A stretch of 64,000 bases of DNA from Streptosporangium sandarakinum. Its GTDB lineage: Bacteria; Actinomycetota; Actinomycetes; Streptosporangiales; Streptosporangiaceae. Below the pieces are notes generated by a model. That model did not search any database. It saw nothing but the letters and a program-made list of their open reading frames with translations, and had not been told where the DNA came from. The position numbers and the translations under genes are program-made. The stretch is taken from positions 186,001 through 250,000 of the forward strand of contig NZ_JACCCO010000003.1 of assembly GCF_013409935.1 (NCBI RefSeq), read 5' to 3'. Below, in pieces: positions 28,500 to 35,944 of this stretch (position 1 is its first letter; every line of letters starts with the position of its first letter).

Positions 28500-28904
28500 A
28501 TGGAGCACATGCAGCCTGACCCGGAGCTGGAGGAGTTCGCCACCCGCCTGTTCGGCCTGGCCAGAGCGGGGGAGACCGACCTGCTCCGGGCCTACGTCGA
28601 GGCCGGGGTGCCGGTCGATCTGGCCAACGACAAAGGTGACACCCTGCTGATGCTCGCCGCCTACCACGGTCACGCGGCGACCGTCCGGGCGCTGGCCGAG
28701 CTGGGGGCCGACCCCGGCAGGCCGAACGACCGCGGGCAGACGCCGCTGGCCGGGGCGGTCTTCAAGAAGGAGCCCGAGGTGGTCCGGGCGCTCCTTGAGG
28801 CCGGCGCCGATCCGTACGCGGGCACCCCGTCGGCGGCGGACACGGCGCGGATGTTCGGAAACGACGAATATCTGAAATGGTTTCAGAACCGGCCGAAAAC
28901 CTGA
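28500..28904 (+). CDS. Ankyrin repeat protein
   Basis: About 134 aa. Two canonical ankyrin repeats are visible (GDTLLMLAAYHGHAATVRAL and GQTPLAGAVFKKEPEVVRAL, each followed by .LGADP or .AGADP) plus a degenerate N-terminal one (LFGLARAGETDLLRAYVEAG). The C-terminus ends YLKWFQNRPKT. Starts at 28500 (MEHMQ) or 28509 (MQPDP) are both possible; the second has GGAG close by. The protein is cytoplasmic and probably a protein-binding adaptor. It lies 55 bp before the terpene synthase in the same direction, so co-transcription is possible. Confidence 0.85.
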   Translation: MEHMQPDPELEEFATRLFGLARAGETDLLRAYVEAGVPVDLANDKGDTLLMLAAYHGHAATVRALAELGADPGRPNDRGQTPLAGAVFKKEPEVVRALLEAGADPYAGTPSAADTARMFGNDEYLKWFQNRPKT

Positions 28905-28959
28905 AGTTGGTATTTACGGGTGTATAGGAAAACGTTCGGTGTTCGTCCATTCTTGACGG

Positions 28960-29949
28960 GTGGAGACCACGACCGCCCGACGGGCATCCCGGCCCCTTCG
29001 CATCCCACCGCTTCCCTGCCCGTTCCCCAGCCAGGTCAGTCCGTACGCCGACCAGGCGGACAAGGAGACCCTGGAGTGGCTCGCCGACTCCGGGATGCTC
29101 GACGACGAAATGGTGGAACGTTATCGCCGGGCCGGATACGGCTGGCTCTGCGCCCGGACCTACCCCCATGCCGACCATGACGCGCTCCGCCTGGTGACCG
29201 ACTGGTGCGTGTGGCTGTTCGCCTTCGACGACGTCTTCTGCGAGTCGGACCGGCGGGCCGCGGAGATCGCCCGCGCGCTGCCCCGCTTCCTCGCGGTCCT
29301 CGACGAGCCGGAGTCCGCGGGCCGGCCCGGCGACGCGTTCGCCAGGGCGCTGCTGGAGATCAGGGGGAGGATCGCCGCCTCGGGCGACGCCGACCAACTC
29401 GAACGCTGGTGCGCCGCCACCAGGGACTACCTGTCCGCGCAGGTGTGGGAGGCCGCCAACCGCGAGGACCGGGTGGTGCCCTCCCTCGCCGACTACGTCT
29501 TCATGCGGCGGCGGACCGGGGCGATGCTCACCGTTTTCGCGCTCATCGACATCGTCAACGGTCACCGCCTCACCCCCGGCGAATGGCGCCACCCTCTCGT
29601 GCGCGCGGTCACCGGGCACGCCAACGACGTCGTCGTCTGGGACAACGACCTCATCTCCTACGCCAAGGAGAACGAGGGCGTCAACGCCCGCAACAACCTG
29701 GTGACCGTGCTCGCCCGGCACCGCCGCTGCTCCCGGCAGCGGGCGATGGAGCTGATCGCCGGGATGCGCGACCGGGCCATCGCCGACATGGTGGCCGCCC
29801 GCCCGTCGCTGGAGGCGCTCGGCTCCGAGGCGGTGCTCGCCTACCTGAGCGGCCTGGAGTTCTGGATCAGCGGGAGCATCGACTACTCGCTGACCAGCTC
29901 CCGCTACACCGGCGCCTGGGAACGGGCGGCCGGGCTCGCCTCCGGCTGA
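28960..29949 (+). CDS. Class I terpene synthase (sesquiterpene-cyclase type)
   Basis: The 329-aa single-domain enzyme would cyclise a prenyl diphosphate, most likely farnesyl diphosphate. Both metal-binding motifs are intact: the Asp-rich motif as FAFDDVFCE (D90-D91) and the NSE triad NDLISYAKE (N229, S233, E237). The N-terminal LPCPFPSQVSPYAD segment and the C-terminal RY pair (SSRYTG) match bacterial sesquiterpene synthases. The start is GTG 28960, about 31 nt after a -10-like TATAGG (28923-28928). No prenyltransferase, P450 or methyltransferase is adjacent, so it is an orphan synthase; the product is not predictable. Confidence 0.9.
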   Translation: METTTARRASRPLRIPPLPCPFPSQVSPYADQADKETLEWLADSGMLDDEMVERYRRAGYGWLCARTYPHADHDALRLVTDWCVWLFAFDDVFCESDRRAAEIARALPRFLAVLDEPESAGRPGDAFARALLEIRGRIAASGDADQLERWCAATRDYLSAQVWEAANREDRVVPSLADYVFMRRRTGAMLTVFALIDIVNGHRLTPGEWRHPLVRAVTGHANDVVVWDNDLISYAKENEGVNARNNLVTVLARHRRCSRQRAMELIAGMRDRAIADMVAARPSLEALGSEAVLAYLSGLEFWISGSIDYSLTSSRYTGAWERAAGLASG

Positions 29950-29964
29950 CCGCCGCGGATCATC

Positions 29965-30000
29965 CGGGACGGCCGGTCACGCCTTCCGCCGACCGTCCCG
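29965..30000. terminator. Hairpin between convergent genes
   Basis: CGGGACGG (29965-29972) pairs with CCGTCCCG (29993-30000). A partial direct repeat GGTCACGCCTTCCGC occurs at about 29976 and 30009 between terpene synthase and STAND genes. Confidence 0.5.
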
Positions 30001-30036
30001 GGCGGCCGGGTCACGCCTTCCGCTGATCCGCCGCGG

Positions 30037-32154
30037 TCACCGCCGCTGGGTGGCGGGGTCGTCGGGGTCGCCGCCGAGGGCCAGCTCGATCAGCTCGTCC
30101 AGGTTGAGCCTCCTGCCCTGGGCGAAGGCCTCCTCGAACTCCTCCTCGCCGAGGACCCGCTTGCACTCCTTGACGCACCGGTCGTGCTCGGAGTTGAAGA
30201 ACGGCGAGTTCATCTGCGGCATGCCGAAGGTGCGCCAGTTGGCCTGCCCGCCGCCCATCAGCAGCGCCGCCAGCCCCGGCTGCCCGGCGTCCAGGGCCTG
30301 CCTGGCGACCACCTCGATCGCCAGGCCGATGCCCAGCACGTCGTGGAAGTAGCGCTTGAGCCGCAGCGCCTCGCGGGCGTTGTCCATGGCCTCGGAGACG
30401 CGACCCATCCCCTGGCAGACGCTGGCCAGGGCGTAGATGGCGTAGGAGCGCAGCCACAGCTCGCCGCGCTGGGTGCAGACCGCGATGCAGTCGCGCAGCA
30501 GCGTCTCGGCCTCCGCCGGGTCGTTCTGCATGAGCAGCACCATCGACAGTTCGACGATCGAGGGCAGCAGGCCCGGGTTGAGCTCCCGGCCGCTCTTGTG
30601 GAACTCGATCGCCACGCCGAGCAGCGCGCTGGCCTTCTGCAGGTCACCCTGGAGGAAGGCCGCCGTGCCGAGCATCTTGGTGGCGAGGATGACGGCTCCG
30701 GAATCGCCCACCCGGACCGCGTCGGAGCTGCACTTCTCGGCCGCGTCCACGGCCCCCGCGATGTTGCCCTGCGCGCTGTGGACGTAGGACAGCACCCACA
30801 GGGCCTTGCACCGTTCCGCGCTCGGCTGCGGCGCCAGCTCCAGGGTCTTCTCCAGGTAGAGCCTGCCCTCGCGGGCCAGGCCGCAGTCCACCCACATGAA
30901 CCACAGGGACGACAGCAGCTTCAGCCCCTCCTGGACCTCCGCGGGGTCGCGCAGGCAGTGGTCCAGGGCGACCCTGATGTTGTCGTGCTCATGGCGCATC
31001 CGGACGTACCAGTACACCTGGCGGGCACCAGACCAGGCGTCCTCGCTCCGCCTGGCGAGCTGGAGGTAGTAGTCGCGGTGCTTCCTGCGGACGCGGTCGG
31101 TCTCGCCCAGCTTCTCCAGCCACTCCTCGCCGTACTGGCGCAGCGTGTCGATCAGCCGGTAGCGGTGCCCCGAGGGGGTGCCGTCGCTCAGCAGGATCGA
31201 CTTCTCCACCAGGCTGGAGATGAGGTCCATGACGTCCTCGGCGGGCAGGTTGTCGCCGGAGCAGACGTAGCGGGCGGCGTCGAGCTCGAAGTCGCCGGCG
31301 AAGACCGACAGCCTGGCCCACAGCAGCCGCTCGGCGGGCTCGCACAGCTCGTGGCTCCAGCCGATCGCGGCGCGCAGCGTCTGGTGCCGGGGCAGCGCCG
31401 TACGGCTGGCCCCGGCGAGCAGGCTGAACCGGTCGGCCAGCAGGCCCAGGATCTGCTCCACAGACAGCGCCCGCATCCGGACCGCGGCCAGCTCGATGGC
31501 GAGCGGGATGCCGTCGAGGCGGCGGCACAGCTCGGAGACCGGGCCGATGTTGTGCTCGTCCAGCACGAAGTTGGGCACCACGGCGCTCGCCCGGGCGGCG
31601 AACAGCTGCACGGCCTCGTTGGTGAAGACGTCCTCGCCGGGCGTGTCACCGGGCACGGCCAGCGGCGGGATGGCGATCGTGTGCTCGCCCCGGGCGTTCA
31701 GCGACTGGCGGCTGGTCGCCAGGATGGTCAGGCCCCCGGCGTTGCTCAGCAGCTCCTCGAACAGCTCGGCGCAGGCGTCGACCAGGTGCTCGCAGGTGTC
31801 GATGATCAGCAGGATCTCGCGGTCGCCGAGCCACTCGATCAGGGTCTCGTTAGCCGAGCGGGACGACTGGTCGGCGATCCCGAGGGCCGCGGTGATCGTG
31901 TGCCGGACCATCCCGGAGTCCTGCAGCCGGGCCAGGTCGGCGAACCACACGCCGTCCTTGAACTGGCTGCGCATCAGGTGCGCGATGCGCAGCGCCGTAC
32001 GCGACTTGCCGACGCCGCCGATGCCCGTCACCGTGACCAGGCGGTGCCGGCCGAGGCGCTGCCGGAGCGTGGCCAGCAGCCTCGTGCGCCCCACGAAGCT
32101 GGTCAGCTCGTTGGGAAGATTGCCGTCTCGCCGCCATCCAGATGGCGTTGCCAT
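30037..32154 (-). CDS. STAND ATPase with TPR-like C-terminus (AfsR-like without DNA-binding domain)
   Basis: The 705-aa protein starts at ATG 32154 (MATPSGWRRDG) behind GTGAGGCGGCC. The NB-ARC/STAND module has Walker A GIGGVGKS (44-51), Walker B LLIIDTCEH and the downstream GIPLAIELAA motif; winged-helix and about 300 residues of TPR-like helices follow. It resembles the ATPase-TPR part of AfsR/SARP or LuxR-LAL regulators, but neither end has a recognisable HTH: the N-terminus starts right at the NELTSFVGR motif and the C-terminus ends in an acidic tail. It may regulate by protein-protein contact. Convergent with the terpene synthase. Confidence 0.85.
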   Translation of the reverse strand: MATPSGWRRDGNLPNELTSFVGRTRLLATLRQRLGRHRLVTVTGIGGVGKSRTALRIAHLMRSQFKDGVWFADLARLQDSGMVRHTITAALGIADQSSRSANETLIEWLGDREILLIIDTCEHLVDACAELFEELLSNAGGLTILATSRQSLNARGEHTIAIPPLAVPGDTPGEDVFTNEAVQLFAARASAVVPNFVLDEHNIGPVSELCRRLDGIPLAIELAAVRMRALSVEQILGLLADRFSLLAGASRTALPRHQTLRAAIGWSHELCEPAERLLWARLSVFAGDFELDAARYVCSGDNLPAEDVMDLISSLVEKSILLSDGTPSGHRYRLIDTLRQYGEEWLEKLGETDRVRRKHRDYYLQLARRSEDAWSGARQVYWYVRMRHEHDNIRVALDHCLRDPAEVQEGLKLLSSLWFMWVDCGLAREGRLYLEKTLELAPQPSAERCKALWVLSYVHSAQGNIAGAVDAAEKCSSDAVRVGDSGAVILATKMLGTAAFLQGDLQKASALLGVAIEFHKSGRELNPGLLPSIVELSMVLLMQNDPAEAETLLRDCIAVCTQRGELWLRSYAIYALASVCQGMGRVSEAMDNAREALRLKRYFHDVLGIGLAIEVVARQALDAGQPGLAALLMGGGQANWRTFGMPQMNSPFFNSEHDRCVKECKRVLGEEEFEEAFAQGRRLNLDELIELALGGDPDDPATQRR

Positions 32155-32242
32155 GGCCGCCTCACGGGGGTAGTGCCAGGGGGAGATCACACCTGCTCTG
32201 GCATCGTACCCGCCGGGACCTCAGGCTGTCCCCGCACGCGGA

Positions 32243-32701
32243 TCATCCGCCCCGCCCGGCCGGGGGTCCCGCGTGACGGCCCGGATCCCGTCCCGCCGGC
32301 CCCGGCCCCGGCCCCGACTCCGCCGGACCCCGGGACCGGTGACCGGTGACGCGCCGGCCGCGGGGATCACCCCGGCGAGCGCCGAGGAGCGCAGGGCCCG
32401 GACCACCGCCGCGCGCGGTGGCGCGCAGCCACCCGGCCAGCGTCAGGGACAGGCCGCGGATGTCCAGCGGCTCGCGCGGCCCCGGGGTCCGGCCGAACCC
32501 CGGCAGGTCCACCGCGACCACTCGCGACGCCGGGGCCAGGTGGCGGGCCAGCGGAAGGAAGTGGCGGTGGGAGCAGCCCAGGCCGTGGACGCACACCACC
32601 TCGGGCGCGGACGCGGGGCCGAGCACCGCGGCGTACATGGGGATCCCCGCGACGGCGGTGACCTCCCGCCCGTCCCAGCCGGACGACGCGCGCCGCCTCA
32701 C
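32243..32701 (-). pseudogene. Truncated alpha/beta hydrolase
   Basis: Starting at GTG 32701 (GGAGG 7 nt upstream), about 100 residues match the N-terminal half of an alpha/beta hydrolase: the oxyanion motif VHGLGCSHRHF, then VVAVDLPGFGRTPGP and LSLTLAGWLRAT. The reading then runs into Gly/Pro/Arg-rich sequence to a stop at 32243, and no nucleophile elbow (GxSxG), acid or catalytic His is found in any of the three frames. The gene therefore appears to have lost its 3' two-thirds by deletion rather than by a simple frameshift. A product, if made, would be inactive as a hydrolase. Confidence 0.7.
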
Positions 32702-32883
32702 GCGGACGCCTCCGGCGGGACCGGGACCGGGGGAGCGGAGCCGGCGCCGGCCGCGAGCCCACCCCTGTCGTACGGCGCGCGCTGTCCCATGCGGTGCCCT
32801 TCGGGTGGGGGAGGAGACCGCCGGGCGGCGGCTCGCCCCCTCACTCCCCCGGAGGCTCACGCCGAAACGGGGCCGTTTCTGAC

Positions 32884-32889
32884 TAGCAT
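32884..32889 (+). promoter_or_regulatory. -10 element of a leaderless promoter
   Basis: TAGCAT fits the actinobacterial TANNNT -10 element. The GTG start codon of the small acidic gene begins 6 nt downstream, so transcription would start at or next to the GTG. Confidence 0.5.
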
Positions 32890-32895
32890 GGACGG

Positions 32896-33063
32896 GTGAG
32901 CACGTACGAGCCCGACGACCTGCGGCCCGTCGACCTGTCCGATGACGGCCCGCCCATCCTGCCCGACCAGACCTCCGACGACACCGACGTCGGCTGGGGC
33001 GACTGGCGGCGGTCCGACGACGACGCCCGCCTGCTGGAGGAGCGCCCGCCCCACTGGGGCTGA
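32896..33063 (+). CDS. Small acidic conserved protein (55 aa)
   Basis: The reading frame begins at GTG 32896 and encodes 55 residues beginning MSTYEPDDLRPVDLSDDG and ending DARLLEERPPHWG. It is strongly acidic (many Asp) with several Trp residues and shows actinobacterial codon use (third-position GC). I recall similar short acidic proteins with a RLLEERPPHW-type end in other actinomycetes, but know no function. Expression is probably leaderless. It sits in the gap between the truncated hydrolase (divergent) and the gas-vesicle operon (convergent). Confidence 0.7.
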   Translation: MSTYEPDDLRPVDLSDDGPPILPDQTSDDTDVGWGDWRRSDDDARLLEERPPHWG

Positions 33064-33173
33064 CGGCGGACACGGACCGGCGGCGGACACGGCGGGTCCG
33101 GCCCGGCCGTGGCGGCGCGGGCCCGCCTCCCGGTGGCCGCACCCGGCCCTGCCCCGCCCTCCCCGCGGGCCCG

Positions 33174-33656
33174 TCAGTCGCGGGGGAGCAGGGTGCCCAG
33201 CGGCCCGAGGTCGAGGTTGAGGTCCGACCGCTCCAGGCCGAAGCGGTCGCACAGGTCGTCCATCGCCTCGTCCAGCCGCATCAGCGTCAGCCCGAGCGCC
33301 TCGACCTGCTCGTCGGCCAGGTCGCCGTGATCCATCCGCCGCACGCACTGCCGCTCCACGAGCTGGCGCACCAGCTCGACGACGGTGAGCACGAGACAGC
33401 TCAGGTCACGCTCGACGTGCTCGGGATCGGTCCTGATGCGGCGGGGGGCCGAGCGTCCCCCGCCCGGCGCGGGACCCGCGGCCTCCGGCTCGTCCGGCAG
33501 ATCTCCCACGAGGCCACGTGTGGGTTCCGCGGCCCCCGGCTCGTCCGGAGGATTCCTTACGAACCCGCGCGCGGGCTCCGCGGCCTCGCCGTCCGGCGGC
33601 GCCGTGCCGTACGGGCGGTCCCCGGGGCCCCTCCCGGGCGGCTCACGGCGGTCCAT
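33174..33656 (-). CDS. gvpK: Gas vesicle protein GvpK
   Basis: The 160-aa product is the last gene of the gas-vesicle operon. The conserved GvpK domain is the C-terminal half (about 76-160: DPEHVERDLSCLVLTVVELV, then LGLTLMRLDEAMDDLCDRF and DLNLDLGPLGTLLP). The first 70 residues are a Pro/Gly/Glu-rich extension with a duplicated 17-residue unit (AAEPARGFVRNPPDEPG / AAEPTRGLVGDLPDEPE). GvpK is needed for vesicle assembly in actinomycetes, by an unknown mechanism. Its ATG 33656 lies 14 nt inside the preceding gvpS gene. Confidence 0.9.
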   Translation of the reverse strand: MDRREPPGRGPGDRPYGTAPPDGEAAEPARGFVRNPPDEPGAAEPTRGLVGDLPDEPEAAGPAPGGGRSAPRRIRTDPEHVERDLSCLVLTVVELVRQLVERQCVRRMDHGDLADEQVEALGLTLMRLDEAMDDLCDRFGLERSDLNLDLGPLGTLLPRD

Positions 33657-33897
33657 GCCAGGTCTCCCGTCCGTGCCGGGTCCCCTGCCCGGCGGGCTCG
33701 GACTCGCGGACGGACATGATCAGCAGGCGCAGGGAGATCTGCACCAGGTCGATGTCGGCGATGGACAGCACGACGTCGCCGTTGACGGTGACGCCGCCCG
33801 CCAGCAGCCGGTCCAGCAGGTCCACGAGCGCCACGCGCTCCGGGGGCAGGCGCCCCTCCGCGGCCAGCGCCGCGCCCCGCGGCCCCTCGTGGGTCAT
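33643..33897 (-). CDS. gvpS: Gas vesicle protein GvpS (GvpA-like minor protein)
   Basis: The 84-aa protein has the GvpA/J/M-type core (VALVDLLDRLLAGGVTVNGD, then LSIADIDLVQISLRLLI): helix-strand-strand-helix. Such minor GvpA homologues are thought to nucleate or cap the vesicle shell. The ATG 33897 overlaps the stop of gvpL (ATGA) and the 3' end overlaps gvpK. The short hydrophilic C-terminus is Arg/Gly-rich. Of the three GvpA-type proteins in this operon it is the smallest. Confidence 0.88.
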   Translation of the reverse strand: MTHEGPRGAALAAEGRLPPERVALVDLLDRLLAGGVTVNGDVVLSIADIDLVQISLRLLIMSVRESEPAGQGTRHGRETWHGPP

Positions 33898-34688
33898 CGC
33901 ACGCCTCCGGCGTCCACCGCGCCGAGGTCGAGGGCGGTGAACGAGTAGGGCGCCCAGGGGCCGGTCAGCTCGATGTCGGCCCCCTGCCCCCGCAGCGAGT
34001 CGACGACGGCGGCGAACTCGCCGCCGCGGTCGTCGTCGACGAGGTAGGCGCCGTTGAGCACCATCGCCTCCTCGCGGCCGGACAGGCTCGGGTCCTGGGC
34101 CCGGTGCCGCCTGTTCGCGACGGAGACGGCCGCCAGCGCGGCGTGGACGTGCTCGGCCTGGTCGGCCGCGACCCGCCACGCGTCCTCCCGGCCGCGCAGG
34201 CTCGCCCTGCGGCGCTTCAGGTAGGCGATGCCGGGGCTGTCGGATCCGGCGGCCCCGGCGGCCTCCTCTCCGGGTGGCGGGGCGGTCTCGCGCCGCGCGT
34301 ACGCCTTCACCCCCCACTCGCTGCGCCCGGCGACCTGCGACAGCAGCGCGGTGAAGTCCTTCCGCCGGTCCCGCAGCAGCTCGCGGACCTGCTCGTCGCC
34401 GCCGTAGACGGTCACGAGCCGGACCGGCGCCGTCGGGGCGGTCCCGGCCACCGCCTCCACGACGCGGTGGTGGGCACGGGCCATCTCGCTCACCCAGTCG
34501 AGGTCCTCCAGGGAGCGCCGCAGCGGCTCCTCGCCGAACCGGTCCAGCGGCACGGTGCTCACGTACGCGACCAGGCCGGCGTCCGCCACCGTCCGCACGG
34601 GCGTGCCGGCCACGCCGGTCAGGCCCGCGGAGCCGGGAGCGTCCGTGTCCCGGGTGATCGCATAGACATACGTGCCGGTGTCCGGCAT
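33894..34688 (-). CDS. gvpL: Gas vesicle protein GvpL/GvpF
   Basis: The 264-aa product is of the GvpF/GvpL family: it starts TGTYVYAITR, contains the central charged helix region (EDLDWVSEMARAHHRVVEA), and ends with the second ferredoxin-like domain (VLNGAYLVDD, IELTGPWAPYSFT). GvpF/L proteins bind GvpA before or during assembly and are found as accessory shell proteins. It is preceded by gvpJ with a 25-nt gap and followed by gvpS with ATGA overlap. Confidence 0.92.
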   Translation of the reverse strand: MPDTGTYVYAITRDTDAPGSAGLTGVAGTPVRTVADAGLVAYVSTVPLDRFGEEPLRRSLEDLDWVSEMARAHHRVVEAVAGTAPTAPVRLVTVYGGDEQVRELLRDRRKDFTALLSQVAGRSEWGVKAYARRETAPPPGEEAAGAAGSDSPGIAYLKRRRASLRGREDAWRVAADQAEHVHAALAAVSVANRRHRAQDPSLSGREEAMVLNGAYLVDDDRGGEFAAVVDSLRGQGADIELTGPWAPYSFTALDLGAVDAGGVR

Positions 34689-34713
34689 ATCTCACTCCTT
34701 TGTTTTCTCCCCT

Positions 34714-35205
34714 TCACTCCCCGGCCTCGCGTGGGCGCCCGCCGCCGGTCCGGCCCGAACCCCGGAGGGAGCGGCGCTCCTCCGGAGCGTCGCCCAGCTC
34801 CTGGCGGCGCCGGCGCTCCTCGAACTCCTCCCGCCGCTCGCGGCCCTCGCGGAGGTCACGCGGGTAGTCCCGGTATTCGAGGTCGTTCTCCGCCTCGGCG
34901 AGCCGCCTGCGCAGGCGGCGGTTCTCCTCGGAGAGGTCGTGGTCGGGCCGGCTGAGCCACGGGTCGTGCTCCCACCAGTCGATGCCCAGCTCCCTGGCGG
35001 TGTCCACCGAGGCGATCAGCAACCGCAGCTTGATCGTCAGCAGCTCGATGTCCAGCAGGTTCACCCGGATGTCACCGACGATCACCACGCCCCGGTCGAG
35101 CACCCGCTCCAGGATGTCGCCGAGGTTGGTGGTGGACTCGCGCCGGGCGGGCGGCCTGCCCCCGTAGGCGGGGGAGGCGGAGCCGTACCGTGTCGGATCG
35201 GTCAC
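34714..35205 (-). CDS. gvpJ: Gas vesicle protein GvpJ (GvpA-like)
   Basis: The 163-aa protein starts at GTG 35205, preceded by GGAGGTGG at 6 nt. The GvpA-type core (LGDILERVLDRGVVIVGDI, then LLDIELLTIKLRLLIASVDT, about residues 27-72) is followed by the usual WWEHDPWL of GvpJ and a highly charged C-terminal coiled-coil-like tail (Arg/Glu repeats, about 85-163). GvpJ is a minor shell protein needed for vesicle formation. It lies 14 nt after gvpO. Confidence 0.9.
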   Translation of the reverse strand: MTDPTRYGSASPAYGGRPPARRESTTNLGDILERVLDRGVVIVGDIRVNLLDIELLTIKLRLLIASVDTARELGIDWWEHDPWLSRPDHDLSEENRRLRRRLAEAENDLEYRDYPRDLREGRERREEFEERRRRQELGDAPEERRSLRGSGRTGGGRPREAGE

Positions 35206-35218
35206 TTCGCCACCTCCG

Positions 35219-35659
35219 CTACTCGTCGCCCCTGCCGCGCTTGTAGCGCCGCGTCCTGCGGTAGGAGAGGAGGTCGCCGTCCGCGTCGAGCTGGATCTCG
35301 TAGAGCGCCAGGACGTCGCCGGAGGAGGGGACACGGCGGTCCTCGACGACCTCGATCCCGACCTTCCAGCCGTCCTGGTCCGGCTGCACGAACGTGACGC
35401 CCTCCGGCTCCCGGCCGGTCAGGTCGCCGATCTGCTCCAGCCCGGCACGGCCGGCGGTGGCCGCGGTCAGGGCGCGCGGCCGCCGCCGGGCGCGCCGGGA
35501 CCCGTCCGCCGGCTCGTCGCGCTCCTCCTCGAACTCCTCCTCGTCCTCGGCCAGGTCGTCCTCGACGGCACCGCCGCGCTCCTCCAGCGGCTCGTCCTCG
35601 TAGTCTCCGGAGGCGCCGGCCCTGTCGTCCCCGGTGCGGGCTCTCCGCCTGGTGGGCAC
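35219..35659 (-). CDS. gvpO: Gas vesicle protein GvpO
   Basis: The C-terminal half of the 146-aa product is the GvpO domain (LEQIGDLTGREPEGVTFVQP, DGWKVGIEVVEDRRVP, DVLALYEIQLDADGDLLSYRR). The N-terminal half is Glu/Asp-rich and disordered. The GTG at 35659 is preferred because AGAGGAG is 8 nt upstream; the GTG at 35668 would have the same purine tract directly adjacent. In halophilic archaea GvpO is required for gas-vesicle formation. The start overlaps the end of gvpG closely. Confidence 0.88.
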   Translation of the reverse strand: MPTRRRARTGDDRAGASGDYEDEPLEERGGAVEDDLAEDEEEFEEERDEPADGSRRARRRPRALTAATAGRAGLEQIGDLTGREPEGVTFVQPDQDGWKVGIEVVEDRRVPSSGDVLALYEIQLDADGDLLSYRRTRRYKRGRGDE

Positions 35660-35664
35660 GCCGA

Positions 35665-35940
35665 TCACTCCTCTTCCCCGTCGTACGGCGCGGGCGCGCC
35701 GCGGGGCAGGCCGGGCTGGGTCACCATCCGCTCAAGGATCTCCGTCATGGCCTGTCTCTCCTCCTCCTCGGAGATCTCCCCGGAGCGTCTGGCCTCCTCC
35801 AGATCCTCCAGTTGCCGCCGGACCGCGGCCGGATGGTGCAGTTCCATCTCGGCCTGGTCCTGGATCACCTCGGCGATCTTGACGAGCGCGCGGAGCGGCA
35901 GCAGCGGCAGGCCGACGGTCAGGTCGAACAGCAGGTCCAC
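35665..35940 (-). CDS. gvpG: Gas vesicle protein GvpG
   Basis: The 91-aa protein is a typical GvpG: an amphipathic N-terminus (MDLLFDLTVGLPLLPLRALV), a central coiled-coil helix (LEDLEEARRSGEISEEEERQ) and an acidic end. It is an accessory assembly protein that interacts with GvpF/L. The start is GTG 35940, 4 nt after the gvpF stop; no separate promoter is likely. Confidence 0.92.
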   Translation of the reverse strand: MDLLFDLTVGLPLLPLRALVKIAEVIQDQAEMELHHPAAVRRQLEDLEEARRSGEISEEEERQAMTEILERMVTQPGLPRGAPAPYDGEEE

Positions 35941-35944
35941 CGTG

